NCBI RefSeq assembly: GCF_900100735.1
Contig: NZ_FNCJ01000022.1
Span: 62,001 to 126,000 of the forward strand
DNA from: Paraburkholderia phenazinium
GTDB taxonomy: Bacteria > Pseudomonadota > Gammaproteobacteria > Burkholderiales > Burkholderiaceae
Direction: 5' to 3'
Length of the DNA: 64,000 nt
Each line of letters starts with the position of its first letter. Positions within the stretch are counted from its first letter, which is position 1. Positions 1 through 10,019 of the stretch are shown in pieces. Both the position numbers and the translations under genes were made by a program. Under the pieces are notes generated by a model. It saw only the letters and a program-made list of their open reading frames with translations, was not told where the DNA came from and ran no database searches.

Positions 1-965
1 TCGTTCAGATGCACCGCGACCTTCTCCGCAAAGCGGCCGAAAGTGCTGTGCGTGCGCTGATAGCGGCGGATCAGGTCCTGCATCGTCGCCGAAACGAAGA
101 AATACTCCTGGCGCAGCCGCAATTCGCGGCCCGCCGGCGTGGAGTCGTCCGGATACAGCAGACGCGAGACGTTCTCCGACATCGTCTTCGCGTCGACGGC
201 GTTGCGGTAATCGCCACGGTTGAAAGCGGACAGATCGAGCTCTTCGGTCGCCCGCGCGGACCACAAGCGCAGGGTGTTGGTCGCGCTCGTCGCATAACCG
301 GGGATGACCGTGTCGTAGGCCATGGCGTTGACATGCTCGGTATCGATCCATTCGACGTGCTCGCCGCGCTGCACCGTGCGGCCGCCGAAATGCACCAGAT
401 ATTGGATCTCGGAGCGCGGAAACTCCCACGGGTTGCCGGCGCGCAGCCAGTAGTCCGGCGCCTCCACCTGCTCGCCGTTGACGATCTGCTGGCGGAACAT
501 GCCGTACTCGTAACGAATGCCGTAGCCGAAGCCCGGAATGCCAAGCGTCGCCATCGAATCGAGAAAGCAGGCCGCGAGGCGTCCAAGACCGCCGTTGCCA
601 AGCGCGGCGTCCGGCTCCATATCGGTCAGCGCTTCCATATCGACGCCGAGACCGGCGAGCGCCTCGCGCATCGGCTCATAGATGCCGAGCGCGAGCAGCG
701 CATTCGTGAACGTGCGGCCGATCAGAAATTCCATCGACAGGTAATACACACGCTTCACGTCCTGCTCGTACTGCAGGCGCGTGGTCTTCATCCAGCGCGC
801 GACCAGCCGGTCGCGTACCGCCAGCGCCGCGGCGTGCAGCCAGTCATGTGGACGGGCAGTGACAGCGTCCTTACCGACGCCATACATCATGCGGTTGGAA
901 ATAGAGCGCCGTAGCGCATCGACAGTACTGTTGAGCTGGTCGAACTCCAGATCCACGGCTGTCAT
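1..965 (-). CDS. glgP: Glycogen/starch phosphorylase, 5' part (runs off window start)
   Basis: The reverse strand is open from an ATG preceded by GGAGG (5 nt spacing) to the window edge, giving about the first 320 residues of a protein that is normally 800-850 aa. My translation starts MTAVDLEFDQLN and contains VYYLSMEFLIGR and NGGLGRLAACFLDSMAT, both hallmark N-terminal blocks of glycogen phosphorylase, then the FGYGIRYEYGMF stretch that follows them in the family. The enzyme removes glucose-1-phosphate from alpha-1,4-glucan ends in the cytoplasm using PLP; the PLP lysine lies in the missing C-terminal half. The nearest neighbour inside the window is a small ORF on the other strand, so no operon partner can be seen. 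Family assignment is firm; completeness cannot be judged. Confidence 0.95.
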   Translation of the reverse strand, partial: MTAVDLEFDQLNSTVDALRRSISNRMMYGVGKDAVTARPHDWLHAAALAVRDRLVARWMKTTRLQYEQDVKRVYYLSMEFLIGRTFTNALLALGIYEPMREALAGLGVDMEALTDMEPDAALGNGGLGRLAACFLDSMATLGIPGFGYGIRYEYGMFRQQIVNGEQVEAPDYWLRAGNPWEFPRSEIQYLVHFGGRTVQRGEHVEWIDTEHVNAMAYDTVIPGYATSATNTLRLWSARATEELDLSAFNRGDYRNAVDAKTMSENVSRLLYPDDSTPAGRELRLRQEYFFVSATMQDLIRRYQRTHSTFGRFAEKVAVHLN

Positions 966-1297
966 TGAAGCCTCCGGTAAGAGCGACACAGCACACGCAA
1001 ACCGCACAGTTGACGGACGGGAGGCGCGTGCCGGTCAGGCGGGTAAATATGCAGAGTAGGACATTTCCGATCTCCCGTCACCGGGGCATCGCGCCGACGA
1101 CGCTGCGCGCAGCGCGGCTCGCGCGGCCGCTTGGGCTCGCGCAAGCCACTCCAGGCACAAATACGGTGCAAGCACACCTCAAGCGACCGGCTAGCCTGCA
1201 CTAGTATGGATGATGAAGAAGGCATCTCCACGACCGTGCGAGCCGCACACGCCTATGTCGCGCCTGTCGTCTTCATCCTGCTCCGACGGAGGTCGAG
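966..1297. other. Intergenic region between glgP and a small ORF
   Basis: This 332-bp divergent spacer should hold the promoters of glgP (leftward) and of the 75-aa gene (rightward). I see no convincing -35/-10 pair, long inverted repeat or RNA gene in it. Short open frames here lack ribosome-binding sites and look like GC-driven noise. Confidence 0.5.
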
Positions 1298-1525
1298 ATG
1301 AACGCACAATCCATGCTCGGAATGTTCCATGCCCAGGAACTGCTGCTGGTCTCAGTGATTCGTGCGCTGCCGCCGGAGATGCGGCGCAGGATTGCCGACG
1401 AATTCCAGGAGCAGGTCGAACTGGCCGAGGGACCGCATCTGAGCGCCTCTCAGGAGCACGACACAACGGAGGCGTTCAAGACGCACATCCGCAAGTTGTC
1501 GATTTTGCTGGCTTCTTTTAGCTGA
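1298..1525 (+). CDS. Small hypothetical protein (75 aa)
   Basis: A short gene starting MNAQSMLGMFHAQ with a good ribosome-binding site (GGAGG, about 6 nt before ATG). The product is soluble, mostly helical by composition and has no signal peptide, Cys or membrane segment. The middle (PPEMRRRIADEFQEQVELAE) reads as an amphipathic helix. I do not recognise a family. It stands alone between divergent glgP and a downstream efflux gene more than 370 bp away, and a GC-rich hairpin follows it. The strong Shine-Dalgarno sequence and biased third positions argue for a real gene; the function is unknown. Confidence 0.65.
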   Translation: MNAQSMLGMFHAQELLLVSVIRALPPEMRRRIADEFQEQVELAEGPHLSASQEHDTTEAFKTHIRKLSILLASFS

Positions 1526-1898
1526 TTTAGCTGACTTCGGTTGACGGATCGCGCCAGGTGCACGAAGCTCGCGGCACTCGTTGTGCGGGCCGGTTGGCCC
1601 GCTGAGCATGGCTTGCGCCCACTACGGCCGGTGTTGGTGGACGGTCGACGGGCTTGACCGTTAGTTGCGTTTATAGCGCAGCAATCGCAGACTCCGGTAG
1701 GTGGCCCCCTGCCCGGCAGCCAGCAGAACTTTGCCGAGTCTGTAACAATCAGTTCATTCGCAGCGCGTCGAAGCGTCATGCCGGTCTATCGCTCGCGCGC
1801 GTCCTTTTAATCCACGCATTGGTAATCGATCCCGCGAGGCGCCCCGCCAGCCCTCTCGCGCCGGAACGCGCGCCAGCCGACGAGCCAAGGCCTTGTCC
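1526..1898. other. Intergenic region before the DHA2 efflux gene
   Basis: This 373-bp stretch carries one compact hairpin (listed separately) near its left end and otherwise no feature I can support. It probably contains the promoter of the downstream transporter gene. Confidence 0.4.
1585..1602 (+). terminator. GC-rich hairpin after the 75-aa gene
   Basis: GCGGGCC and GGCCCGC form a perfect 7-bp stem with a GGTT tetraloop, 60 bp downstream of the small gene's stop codon. There is no clear T-run after it, so it is only a candidate terminator. Confidence 0.4.
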
Positions 1899-3314
1899 GT
1901 GAAGACCCCGCTTTCCCCCGACTACGCGCCGCCTGGCGACGCCCCCATGTCCGCCAGCAACAGGCGTGCGATGGCCGCCGTGATGCTGGCCGTGGCCCTC
2001 GCCACGCTCGACACCGCGATCGCCAACACCGCCCTGCCGGCCATCGCAGCCGATCTGCACGCCGCGCCGGCCGCGTCGGTGTGGATCATCAATGCCTACC
2101 AGTTGGCGATGGTTGCGACCTTGCTGCCGCTAGCGGCGCTCGGCGATATCGTCGGCCACCGGCGCATCTATATCAGCGGCATCGCCGTGTTTACCTTGGC
2201 GTCGCTCGCCTGCTCGCTATCCGGGACGCTGCCTCTGCTGGCCGCGGCGCGCGTGCTGCAGGGACTGGGCGCAAGCGCGATCATGAGCGTCAACACCGCC
2301 TTGATCCGCTACCTATACCCGCCGCACCGGCTCGGACGCGGCGTCGGCCTGAACGCGCTGGTGGTAGGCGTGTCGTTCGCGGTCGGCCCGACCGTGGCTT
2401 CGCTGATCCTCTCGCTCGGCACCTGGCCATGGCTGTTCGCGGTCAACGTGCCGCTCGGCGTGCTGGCGCTCGCCTTCGCGCTGCCCGCCCTGCCGCATAC
2501 GGCGCGCGGCACGCATAATTTCGACCGGGTTGCCGCGCTTCTGAACGTGATCACGTTCGCCGCGCTGATCTTCGCGCTAGGCGAAGCCGCCCAGCGCGAA
2601 CCCACGCAGTACGTGCTGTGCGCGGCAGCGGTCGCGATTGTGTTCGGACTACTGTTGATGCGTCGCGAAGCCGGCCATCCGGCGCCGATGCTGCCCGTCG
2701 ATCTGTTCAAGCTGCCGGTGTTCGCGTTGTCGGCGGTGACTGCCGTGTGCTCGTTCGCCGCGCAAGGGCTGGCGTTCGTCTCCCTGCCGTTTTACTTCGA
2801 GGATGTGCTGCATCGCAGCCAGGTGGAGACGGGCTTCCTGATGACGCCATGGCCAGTGGTCGTCGCGCTGGCGGCACCGTTTGCGGGACGACTGTCAGAC
2901 CGTTATCCGCCGGGTTTGCTGGGTGCGATCGGGCTGGCGGTGCTGTCTGCGGGGATGGCCTCGCTGGCGCTCTTGCCGGCGCACCCGCAGGTGCTCGATA
3001 TCGGTATCCGGATGGCGGTGTGCGGGGCGGGCTTCGGCTTTTTCCAGTCGCCGAACCTGAAGGCTCTGATGGCGAGCGCGCCGCCCGAGCGCAGCGGCGG
3101 CGCAAGCGGCATCATCGCCACCGCGCGGCTGCTCGGTCAGACAACCGGCGCGGCGCTGGTGGCGCTGAGTTTCGGGATTGCCGGCAGGCACGGGCCGACC
3201 TTGGCGCTGACGGCGGGAGCAGTGTTCGCGGGTGCCGCGAGTATTGCGAGCGGCTTGCGGCTGTTTGCGCCGTCGCATCGCGCGCCGGTCAGTGCGCCCT
3301 CGTCGGCCAAATGA
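1899..3314 (+). CDS. MFS drug/proton antiporter, DHA2 (EmrB/QacA) family
   Basis: An inner-membrane transporter of about 470 aa with 14 predicted hydrophobic segments, the size and topology of the DHA2 family. The early stretch LDTAIANTALPAIAADL matches the family's TM1 motif, VWIINAYQLA follows it, and GDIVGHRRIYISG is the MFS motif A loop between TM2 and TM3. It probably exports a toxic or amphipathic compound in exchange for protons; the substrate cannot be read from the sequence. I chose the GTG start because AAGG lies 8 nt upstream; a TTG two codons earlier and an ATG 16 codons later are alternatives. No membrane-fusion partner (EmrA) or regulator is adjacent, so it probably works alone. 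Confidence 0.88.
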   Translation: MKTPLSPDYAPPGDAPMSASNRRAMAAVMLAVALATLDTAIANTALPAIAADLHAAPAASVWIINAYQLAMVATLLPLAALGDIVGHRRIYISGIAVFTLASLACSLSGTLPLLAAARVLQGLGASAIMSVNTALIRYLYPPHRLGRGVGLNALVVGVSFAVGPTVASLILSLGTWPWLFAVNVPLGVLALAFALPALPHTARGTHNFDRVAALLNVITFAALIFALGEAAQREPTQYVLCAAAVAIVFGLLLMRREAGHPAPMLPVDLFKLPVFALSAVTAVCSFAAQGLAFVSLPFYFEDVLHRSQVETGFLMTPWPVVVALAAPFAGRLSDRYPPGLLGAIGLAVLSAGMASLALLPAHPQVLDIGIRMAVCGAGFGFFQSPNLKALMASAPPERSGGASGIIATARLLGQTTGAALVALSFGIAGRHGPTLALTAGAVFAGAASIASGLRLFAPSHRAPVSAPSSAK

Positions 3315-3461
3315 GATGGCGTCAAGCCTGCCAGCCAGGTGTGTTTTCAAACCAGGCGGGTGCTAGCCCCGCTTGGGCATTAGCCAAGACCGTAGCCAAC
3401 GCCTAGGGCGAGGCGGCCTGTCAAAGCCACAGCCCTTAACAACGGCGCCGCTCGACAAGCC

Positions 3462-4469
3462 TCAACGCGCGACGAAATACCCCTTCACCGCTGCCAGGAA
3501 GGTGTCGATGTCCGCGCGCGAGACGTCCAGATGCGTGACAAAGCGCGACGCATACAGCATCTGCGTCAGGATCCCGCGCTCCTTGAGCCACGCTTCGAGC
3601 GGCGCACAGTGTTCTGACGGAAACTGCACGAACACCATGTTGGTGGCCTGCGAAAGCACCTTGACCTGCTCGATCTGTGCGAGACCGGCGGCCAGATGCG
3701 CGGCGTTGGCGTGATCCTCGGCGAGGCGCTCGACATTGTGATCGAGTGCATAGAGACAAGCTGCTGCCAGCACGCCTGCCTGGCGCATGCCACCGCCCAG
3801 CACCTTGCGCCAGCGGTGCGCGCTTTGCAGCAGGTCCTTGCTGCCGACCAGCACCGAGCCCACCGGCGCGCCCAGACCCTTCGAAAAGCAAATCGAAACC
3901 GAATCGAATGGCGCGCACAGCGCCGCCAGCGGCTGGCCCGAGGCGACCGCTGCATTGCAGACGCGTGCGCCGTCGAGATGCGTTGCCAGCTTGTGCTGGC
4001 GCGCGAGCTGCACCGCTTCGGCCACGTAGCCCGCCAGCAGCACCTTGCCGCCAATCGTGTTTTCGAGCGCCAGCAAGCGCGTGCGTGCGAAGTGATCGTC
4101 GATCGGCTTGATGGCGGCGACGATCTTGTCGAGCGGCAACGAGCCGTCCGCAGCATTCTCGATCGGCTGCGGCTGGATGCTGCCCAGCACCGCCGCGCCG
4201 CCGCCTTCGTATTTATAGGTATGGGCCAGTTGGCCGACGATGTATTCGTCGCCGCGCGCGCAATGCGCCATCAAGGCAGCCAGGTTGCTTTGCGTGCCGC
4301 TCGGAAAGAACAGGCCGGCTTCCTTGCCGGCGCGTTCGGCCACGGTGGCCTGCAGGCGCAACACGGTCGGATCGTCACCCCACACGTCATCGCCCACTTC
4401 GGCGGATGCCATGGCGGCCAGCATCGCCTGGCTCGGGCGGGTGACGGTATCGCTGCGCAAATCGATCAT
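3462..4469 (-). CDS. ltaE: Low-specificity L-threonine aldolase
   Basis: A PLP enzyme of 335 aa, the usual length, cleaving L-threonine or L-allo-threonine to glycine and acetaldehyde in the cytoplasm. The N-terminus MIDLRSDTVTRPS is the typical opening. THLDGARVCNA contains the aspartate and arginine that contact PLP and substrate, and SICFSKGLGAPVGS carries the Schiff-base lysine. The start is the ATG with AGGAA upstream; a longer open frame exists but its extra 20 residues are not part of the family. It is convergent with the DHA2 transporter, with 147 bp between the stop codons, and stands apart from the LytM gene behind it. No missing catalytic residue was seen. Confidence 0.93.
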   Translation of the reverse strand: MIDLRSDTVTRPSQAMLAAMASAEVGDDVWGDDPTVLRLQATVAERAGKEAGLFFPSGTQSNLAALMAHCARGDEYIVGQLAHTYKYEGGGAAVLGSIQPQPIENAADGSLPLDKIVAAIKPIDDHFARTRLLALENTIGGKVLLAGYVAEAVQLARQHKLATHLDGARVCNAAVASGQPLAALCAPFDSVSICFSKGLGAPVGSVLVGSKDLLQSAHRWRKVLGGGMRQAGVLAAACLYALDHNVERLAEDHANAAHLAAGLAQIEQVKVLSQATNMVFVQFPSEHCAPLEAWLKERGILTQMLYASRFVTHLDVSRADIDTFLAAVKGYFVAR

Positions 4470-4614
4470 CGGAAATTCCTGTGTGTGAGAGCGCCTTGGC
4501 CGAAGAGACGTTTCGCAGGTCTGCGGCACGGCATAGCGGTGGTCTGAAACGGACCAGTGTATTCAATTCCGAACGCGCTGAAAACCGGCCGAAATCACGC
4601 CACTGCCCTCACGC

Positions 4615-5367
4615 TTAGCCGCCCGCCCTCGGCAACCACGCCAGCGGGTCGACCGGGTGCCCGTCCTGACGCACCTCGAACTGGATCGAGCCAACGCCGC
4701 GGCTATCGGCGCCCACCTCGCCAATCGTCTGGCCTTGCGAGACCGCGTCGCCTTCCTTGACGAGCAACGTGCTGTTCTGGCCATACGCCGTGATCAGCGA
4801 ATCGCTGTGCTTGATGATGATGAGCGGCCCATACGCCTCGATCCCGGTGCCGGCGTACACGACCCGCCCGGCCGCGGCAGCCTTGACCGGATCCCCGATC
4901 CTGCCGCCGATCACGATGCCCTTGCTGCTACCAGGCACGAAGGATTTGAGCACCGGACCACGCAGCGGCCACATCAACGCGCCCTGCTGCGCGACCGCAC
5001 CCGCACCCGCGCCCGGTACGCCTGGGACACCCGGCGCAGGCAAGCCGGCCACGACCGGCGGCGGCGCCACCCGCAGCACTTGCCCCACCGTCACGCTGGC
5101 GTTCGGCGCCAGGCCATTCCAGCGCGCCAGATCCTGCGGACGCTGGCCGTAAGCGGCGGCGATGCCCGGCAAGGTGTCACCCGGGTTGACGCGGTAGTAA
5201 CCCGCCGCCACCGGCGCTGTGGCGCCATTGGTCTGATAGCCGCCGGATCCATTGGCGTAGGGTTCGGGGGAGGCGCCCCATGGCGTGATCGTGCAACCGC
5301 TAAACGCCGCGGCCACGAATACGGCAAACAGAACCTGCGAAGCTAAACGATGCGACTTTTTTGTCAT
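4615..5367 (-). CDS. NlpD-like lipoprotein with LysM and degenerate LytM domains
   Basis: A 250-aa secreted lipoprotein. The signal peptide ends in a lipobox (AAFSGC), so the mature protein is anchored by Cys at about residue 25. A LysM motif (YYRVNPGDTLPGIAAAYGQ, about residues 55-100) binds peptidoglycan, a Pro/Gly/Ala linker follows, and a LytM/M23-type domain fills the C-terminal 110 residues. The zinc ligands are gone: the HxGxD block reads GGRIGDPV and the usual HxHFE block reads IQFEVR. That matches amidase activators of the NlpD/EnvC type, which stimulate septal amidases rather than cut peptidoglycan themselves. The start was chosen by GAGGA upstream of ATG. A second, nlpD-class gene next to rpoS/pcm would normally be the main NlpD; this looks like a paralogue. 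Confidence 0.85.
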   Translation of the reverse strand: MTKKSHRLASQVLFAVFVAAAFSGCTITPWGASPEPYANGSGGYQTNGATAPVAAGYYRVNPGDTLPGIAAAYGQRPQDLARWNGLAPNASVTVGQVLRVAPPPVVAGLPAPGVPGVPGAGAGAVAQQGALMWPLRGPVLKSFVPGSSKGIVIGGRIGDPVKAAAAGRVVYAGTGIEAYGPLIIIKHSDSLITAYGQNSTLLVKEGDAVSQGQTIGEVGADSRGVGSIQFEVRQDGHPVDPLAWLPRAGG

Positions 5368-5745
5368 CTGATAATCCTCGACACGTGAGTCAAACAATCT
5401 TCGAGCGTCTGCAGCGGGGCGATCGCACTTCGGCGCGGCAGCCGAGGCGAATGGCCCAGCCGCTACCCAGCAGGAAGCGGGCCTGTGGTGCACTGCACGG
5501 AGTCCGCCGGCGGCCTCGCGGACGTGCATTTGTGCAGCGCCGCAACCCAATCCGTCTGGCAAATGTGCTCGCGCCATTATAGGGGGCGATACCAGCCGGC
5601 CACGCCGCGTGGAGTCCCAGCGGCCGTCGCCGCCATTGGTGTGACCATTGCAACCGGCATTGCCTCGCCTATACTGGGTCTTGCTGACGCAACGCACAGC
5701 AGGCGAACCGCTCGCCGCCATGTACTGTCCGTGAGGAGCTCGGGG
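5368..5745. other. Intergenic region between LytM lipoprotein and 106-aa ORF
   Basis: A 378-bp divergent spacer. It must contain the leader of the lipoprotein gene and the promoter of the small gene on the right, but I find no clear repeat, palindrome or RNA in it. Confidence 0.4.
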
Positions 5746-6066
5746 ATGAACAAAGCCACGTTTCTGGCCGTGCAGTTAAACGTCGAAGATGTCGTCGCAT
5801 CCCCGGGTTTAGTCGAGCTGCTCAATACCCACCTTGTCTTCGCAGCGGACGTCGCCGAAGCCGCCGACGCCCTGGTTCAACTCGCCAGCATTGCCCGGCT
5901 GGCGAGCGGTGTCGAAGCGAGCGTGGAGATTCCCGCGTTGGCCCTCGAGCGCTTGCGCGAAGCGCTCGACAACCTGAGCGGCTACGACGAGTCGTGGCTG
6001 CTTGCGCTCGAACCGAGCAGCGAATTATTCGACGACATCGCGCGCCGGCATCGCACATTGCACTAG
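5746..6066 (+). CDS. Small hypothetical protein (106 aa)
   Basis: Begins MNKATFLAVQLNVEDV after a strong GAGGAG site. Acidic, soluble, alternating helices rich in Ala, Leu and Glu; no signal peptide, Cys or recognisable motif. An open frame extends 87 codons further upstream but those residues look random and lack a ribosome-binding site. The next gene on the same strand (DUF2968) begins 136 bp later, so cotranscription is possible but not evident. I do not recognise a family. Confidence 0.65.
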   Translation: MNKATFLAVQLNVEDVVASPGLVELLNTHLVFAADVAEAADALVQLASIARLASGVEASVEIPALALERLREALDNLSGYDESWLLALEPSSELFDDIARRHRTLH

Positions 6067-6202
6067 CCGCACTGCTTCGGGTTGGCGGCACTGCCGCCGC
6101 GCCCCTCCGCTTTCGTTCACCGCACGCACCGCCTTGCGGCCCGGCATGCTCCACCGTCGGCGCCGCCTCGCGGCAGCGGGCGAGTCACTCTGAGGAACTG
6201 CC

Positions 6203-6982
6203 GTGAAAAGTCTCCTGAACCGACGCAGTGCTTTGTTTGCCACTGGCCCCTCCCACCTTGTCCAGGTGGCCCACGACAGCACCGCCTCACCGCACGACGA
6301 ACCGCCGGCCCCGCTCGGGGCCCCGGTTAGCCCCTCCCTTGGCGCCCCACTCGCCGCCGCGTCGGCGCCCGCCGCAGAGCAAGCCGAACCGGCTGAATCC
6401 CCGCGGCCCGTCACGACCTTGCGGCCGGTGCCGGTGGTGCCCTCGCAAGTGAGCGGCCGCGCCGTGCAGATGGCCGACACCGCCGAAGTGGAGTGGCTGG
6501 CGGAGGAAGAAGCCTTGACGCCGTTCCGGGTATTCCGAAGTTTCGACTATTCGGTGAGCCTGTTGTTCCATGCCCGCGAACTGGCGTATTACGTGGCGCT
6601 GTATCAGGACGGCACGCTGTGGCGCGCCCTCAAGGCTGCGGATCTGGATGCCGCCGAGGCCGCGTTCCATCACTTCGAGGAGCAGGCCACGCGCCTCTCC
6701 GAGGGCGAGACCCGCCGCGCCCAACTGGAAGCGCAAAACGAGCAGCTCGCGCGGATGATCGCGCAATCGGAAGCACAGGCCGAGCGTCTGCGCTGCGACT
6801 TGCAACGCAATGCGACGCAGGAGCAGGCCGTGAGCGGCCGGCAGCATCAGGTGCGCAAGGAAGTCGCGCAACTGGAGGCGCAGCGCGTGGCGGCGCAAGC
6901 GCAGTTGAACAAGGCGCACCGGCAGATTCATCAGCTCAACCTGACGAGCAACGAAGGCGTGCCACACTTACCGGGCCGTTGA
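6203..6982 (+). CDS. DUF2968 domain protein with C-terminal coiled coil
   Basis: A 259-aa protein with a GTG start preceded by GAGGAA. Residues 1-95 are a low-complexity Ala/Pro region. The conserved core (about residues 95-150, EWLAEEEALTPFRVFRSFDY through YVALYQDGTLWRALK) matches the DUF2968 family, found mainly in Burkholderia relatives. Residues 150-245 are a continuous Glu/Gln/Arg/Ala heptad region, a long coiled coil. No signal peptide or membrane segment is convincing, so a cytoplasmic location is likely. Function is unknown; the coiled coil suggests oligomerisation. It is convergent with gnd and shares a bidirectional terminator with it. Confidence 0.8.
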   Translation: MKSLLNRRSALFATGPSHLVQVAHDSTASPHDEPPAPLGAPVSPSLGAPLAAASAPAAEQAEPAESPRPVTTLRPVPVVPSQVSGRAVQMADTAEVEWLAEEEALTPFRVFRSFDYSVSLLFHARELAYYVALYQDGTLWRALKAADLDAAEAAFHHFEEQATRLSEGETRRAQLEAQNEQLARMIAQSEAQAERLRCDLQRNATQEQAVSGRQHQVRKEVAQLEAQRVAAQAQLNKAHRQIHQLNLTSNEGVPHLPGR

Positions 6983-7023
6983 GCGCCCATCTCAAGCGAC
7001 GCTTTCGCCTCGCTCCAAAAAAA

Positions 7024-7060
7024 CAGCCCGGCCCACCCCACTGAGGGGCGGACCGGGCTG
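7024..7060. terminator. Bidirectional terminator between DUF2968 gene and gnd
   Basis: CAGCCCGG and CCGGGCTG form the outer stem of a hairpin flanked by an A-run on its left and CTTGTTTT on its right. It can therefore end transcription from both convergent genes. Confidence 0.8.
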
Positions 7061-7121
7061 CTTGTTTTGCTGAGGCGGGTCTGTGCCCTGAAACGCTAAC
7101 GTTCTACGTACGGTACGACGC

Positions 7122-8531
<1,410 letters not shown>

Positions 8532-8721
8532 TTGAATTCTCCAGATTCCGAAATGTCGAGACGCCGCGCCACCAATGCCACCGGCAGGGCGTCGAGGATG
8601 AAAGCATAAAAGAAATGCCTGATTGGCGCTTGCTAACGGGCTGCAAAAATCGCTGGCCCGCGCCCGCTCCTGCCGCCAACCCGGGCGGCGTGCGAATCCC
8701 TCTTGAGACCCGCTGCGTGCG

Positions 8722-9357
8722 CTAGCGTTTCGTCAGCACCAGACTGAAATTGTTAGCGGGCATCTCGATCGGCTCGCCGCACATCAAGCCATGCGCCTCG
8801 CCCAGCGCCACCACGGTTTCCATATCGCGCACGCCCCAGGCGGGATTGCGGCTGCGCAACTGCTGGTCGAAGGCCTCGTTGCTCGGCGCCGTGTGGGCGC
8901 CGTGACGCCGGTACGGCCCGTACAGATACAGTACACCTCCGCTGCCGAGCAGACGGTCCGCGCCGGCGAATAACGCCTGCGTGGCGCTCCACGGCGAGAT
9001 ATGAATCATGTTGATGCAGACAAGCGCCTGCGCCGCGTCGACGCCCCACGGGGTGCGCTCGACGTTCAGTTCGAGCGGCGCAAGCACATTGGCGAGACCG
9101 GCGTGGGCCGTCCATGCGGCAATCGAGGCGCGCGCCTCGGCGTCGGGGTCGCTCGGCTGCCAGACGAGTTCAGGCAGCGCCGCCGCGAAGTGCGTGACAT
9201 GCTGGCCAGTGCCGCTGGCGATTTCCAGCACCAGGCCACGAGCCGGCAGCACACGCCGCAGCACTGCGAGAATCGGCTCGCGATTGCGTTCGGTGGCGGG
9301 GGCATGCTGGCGCATCGCGGAATTAGCGGGGTTCGAGGGATAAGCGGGGTTCGTCAT
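8722..9357 (-). CDS. DUF938 SAM-dependent methyltransferase-like protein
   Basis: A 211-aa soluble protein of the DUF938 family. The glycine-rich SAM-binding strand-loop is LEIASGTGQH (about residues 43-52), the acidic residue after strand 2 is in WQPSDPDAEA, and the post-I motif region CINMIHISPW follows. Family members have a Rossmann methyltransferase fold; the substrate is unknown. The start codon abuts the stop codon of the upstream PPOX gene (TAA then ATG with no spacer), so translation is probably coupled. It is the last gene of a four-gene leftward run with a sirtuin and an FMN protein. Methyltransferase fold is well supported; the reaction is not. Confidence 0.85.
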   Translation of the reverse strand: MTNPAYPSNPANSAMRQHAPATERNREPILAVLRRVLPARGLVLEIASGTGQHVTHFAAALPELVWQPSDPDAEARASIAAWTAHAGLANVLAPLELNVERTPWGVDAAQALVCINMIHISPWSATQALFAGADRLLGSGGVLYLYGPYRRHGAHTAPSNEAFDQQLRSRNPAWGVRDMETVVALGEAHGLMCGEPIEMPANNFSLVLTKR

Positions 9358-9963
9358 TTAGTAGAGGCTCGTGCGCATTCGTTCGACCAACTCGATATCG
9401 TACGCGGCGGCATCGAAGGTTTCGCCGTTCAGGCGCTTGTGGATCGCGCCGGCGCTCGGCAGGCGCGAGCGTTCTACGTGGCGCGCAGGATCCCACAGTT
9501 TGGAGCGAGCCAGCGCTTTCGAGCAGTGGAAATACACCGTATCGACGTCGACCAGCAGCACCGTGCGCGGCAGCTTGCCGTCGACGGCGAAGCTTTCGAG
9601 CAGGGCCGCATCATCGGAAATGCGACCGCGGCCATTGACCCGCAGCGTTTCGCCCACCCCCGGCACCACGAAGAGCAGCCCGAGGTGGGGCTGGACGATG
9701 ATGTTGCGCAGACTGTCGAGCCGGTTGTTGCCCACCCGGTCCGGAATCGCCAGGGTGCGCTCGTCGATGATGCGCACGAAACCCGGCGCGTCGCCACGCG
9801 GCGAGCAGTCGAGCCCTTCCGGCCCTGCAGTGGCTAGCACGACGAAGGGCGCGAACTCGATAAACGCACGGTAGTCCTCGTTGATGCAGGGAATTTCCTT
9901 ACGCAACGAGCGTTCGTGCGGCGTGCCGTACAGCGTCTCGAGTTGTTCGATGGTGGTCAGCAT
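9358..9963 (-). CDS. FMN-binding pyridoxamine 5'-phosphate oxidase-family protein (MSMEG_1061-like)
   Basis: A 201-aa split-barrel flavoprotein. The opening MLTTIEQLETLYG, the block FAPFVVLATAGPEGLDCSPRGD and the block GNNRLDSLRNI are typical of the MSMEG_1061 subgroup of PPOX-type proteins, which bind FMN as dimers. A GRGRIS stretch supplies the second barrel strand. These proteins are thought to reduce or bind small molecules using FMN; a specific substrate cannot be assigned. I chose the ATG that begins the family domain; an upstream in-frame extension of 65 residues looks non-coding. The stop codon touches the DUF938 start, and the sirtuin gene ends 56 bp upstream, so all are likely cotranscribed. 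Confidence 0.85.
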   Translation of the reverse strand: MLTTIEQLETLYGTPHERSLRKEIPCINEDYRAFIEFAPFVVLATAGPEGLDCSPRGDAPGFVRIIDERTLAIPDRVGNNRLDSLRNIIVQPHLGLLFVVPGVGETLRVNGRGRISDDAALLESFAVDGKLPRTVLLVDVDTVYFHCSKALARSKLWDPARHVERSRLPSAGAIHKRLNGETFDAAAYDIELVERMRTSLY

Positions 9964-10019
9964 AGGGGTTCTTATGTCGATCGGAGTTATTAGGGTGAGG
10001 GCCGCGTGCGGCGCGCACC

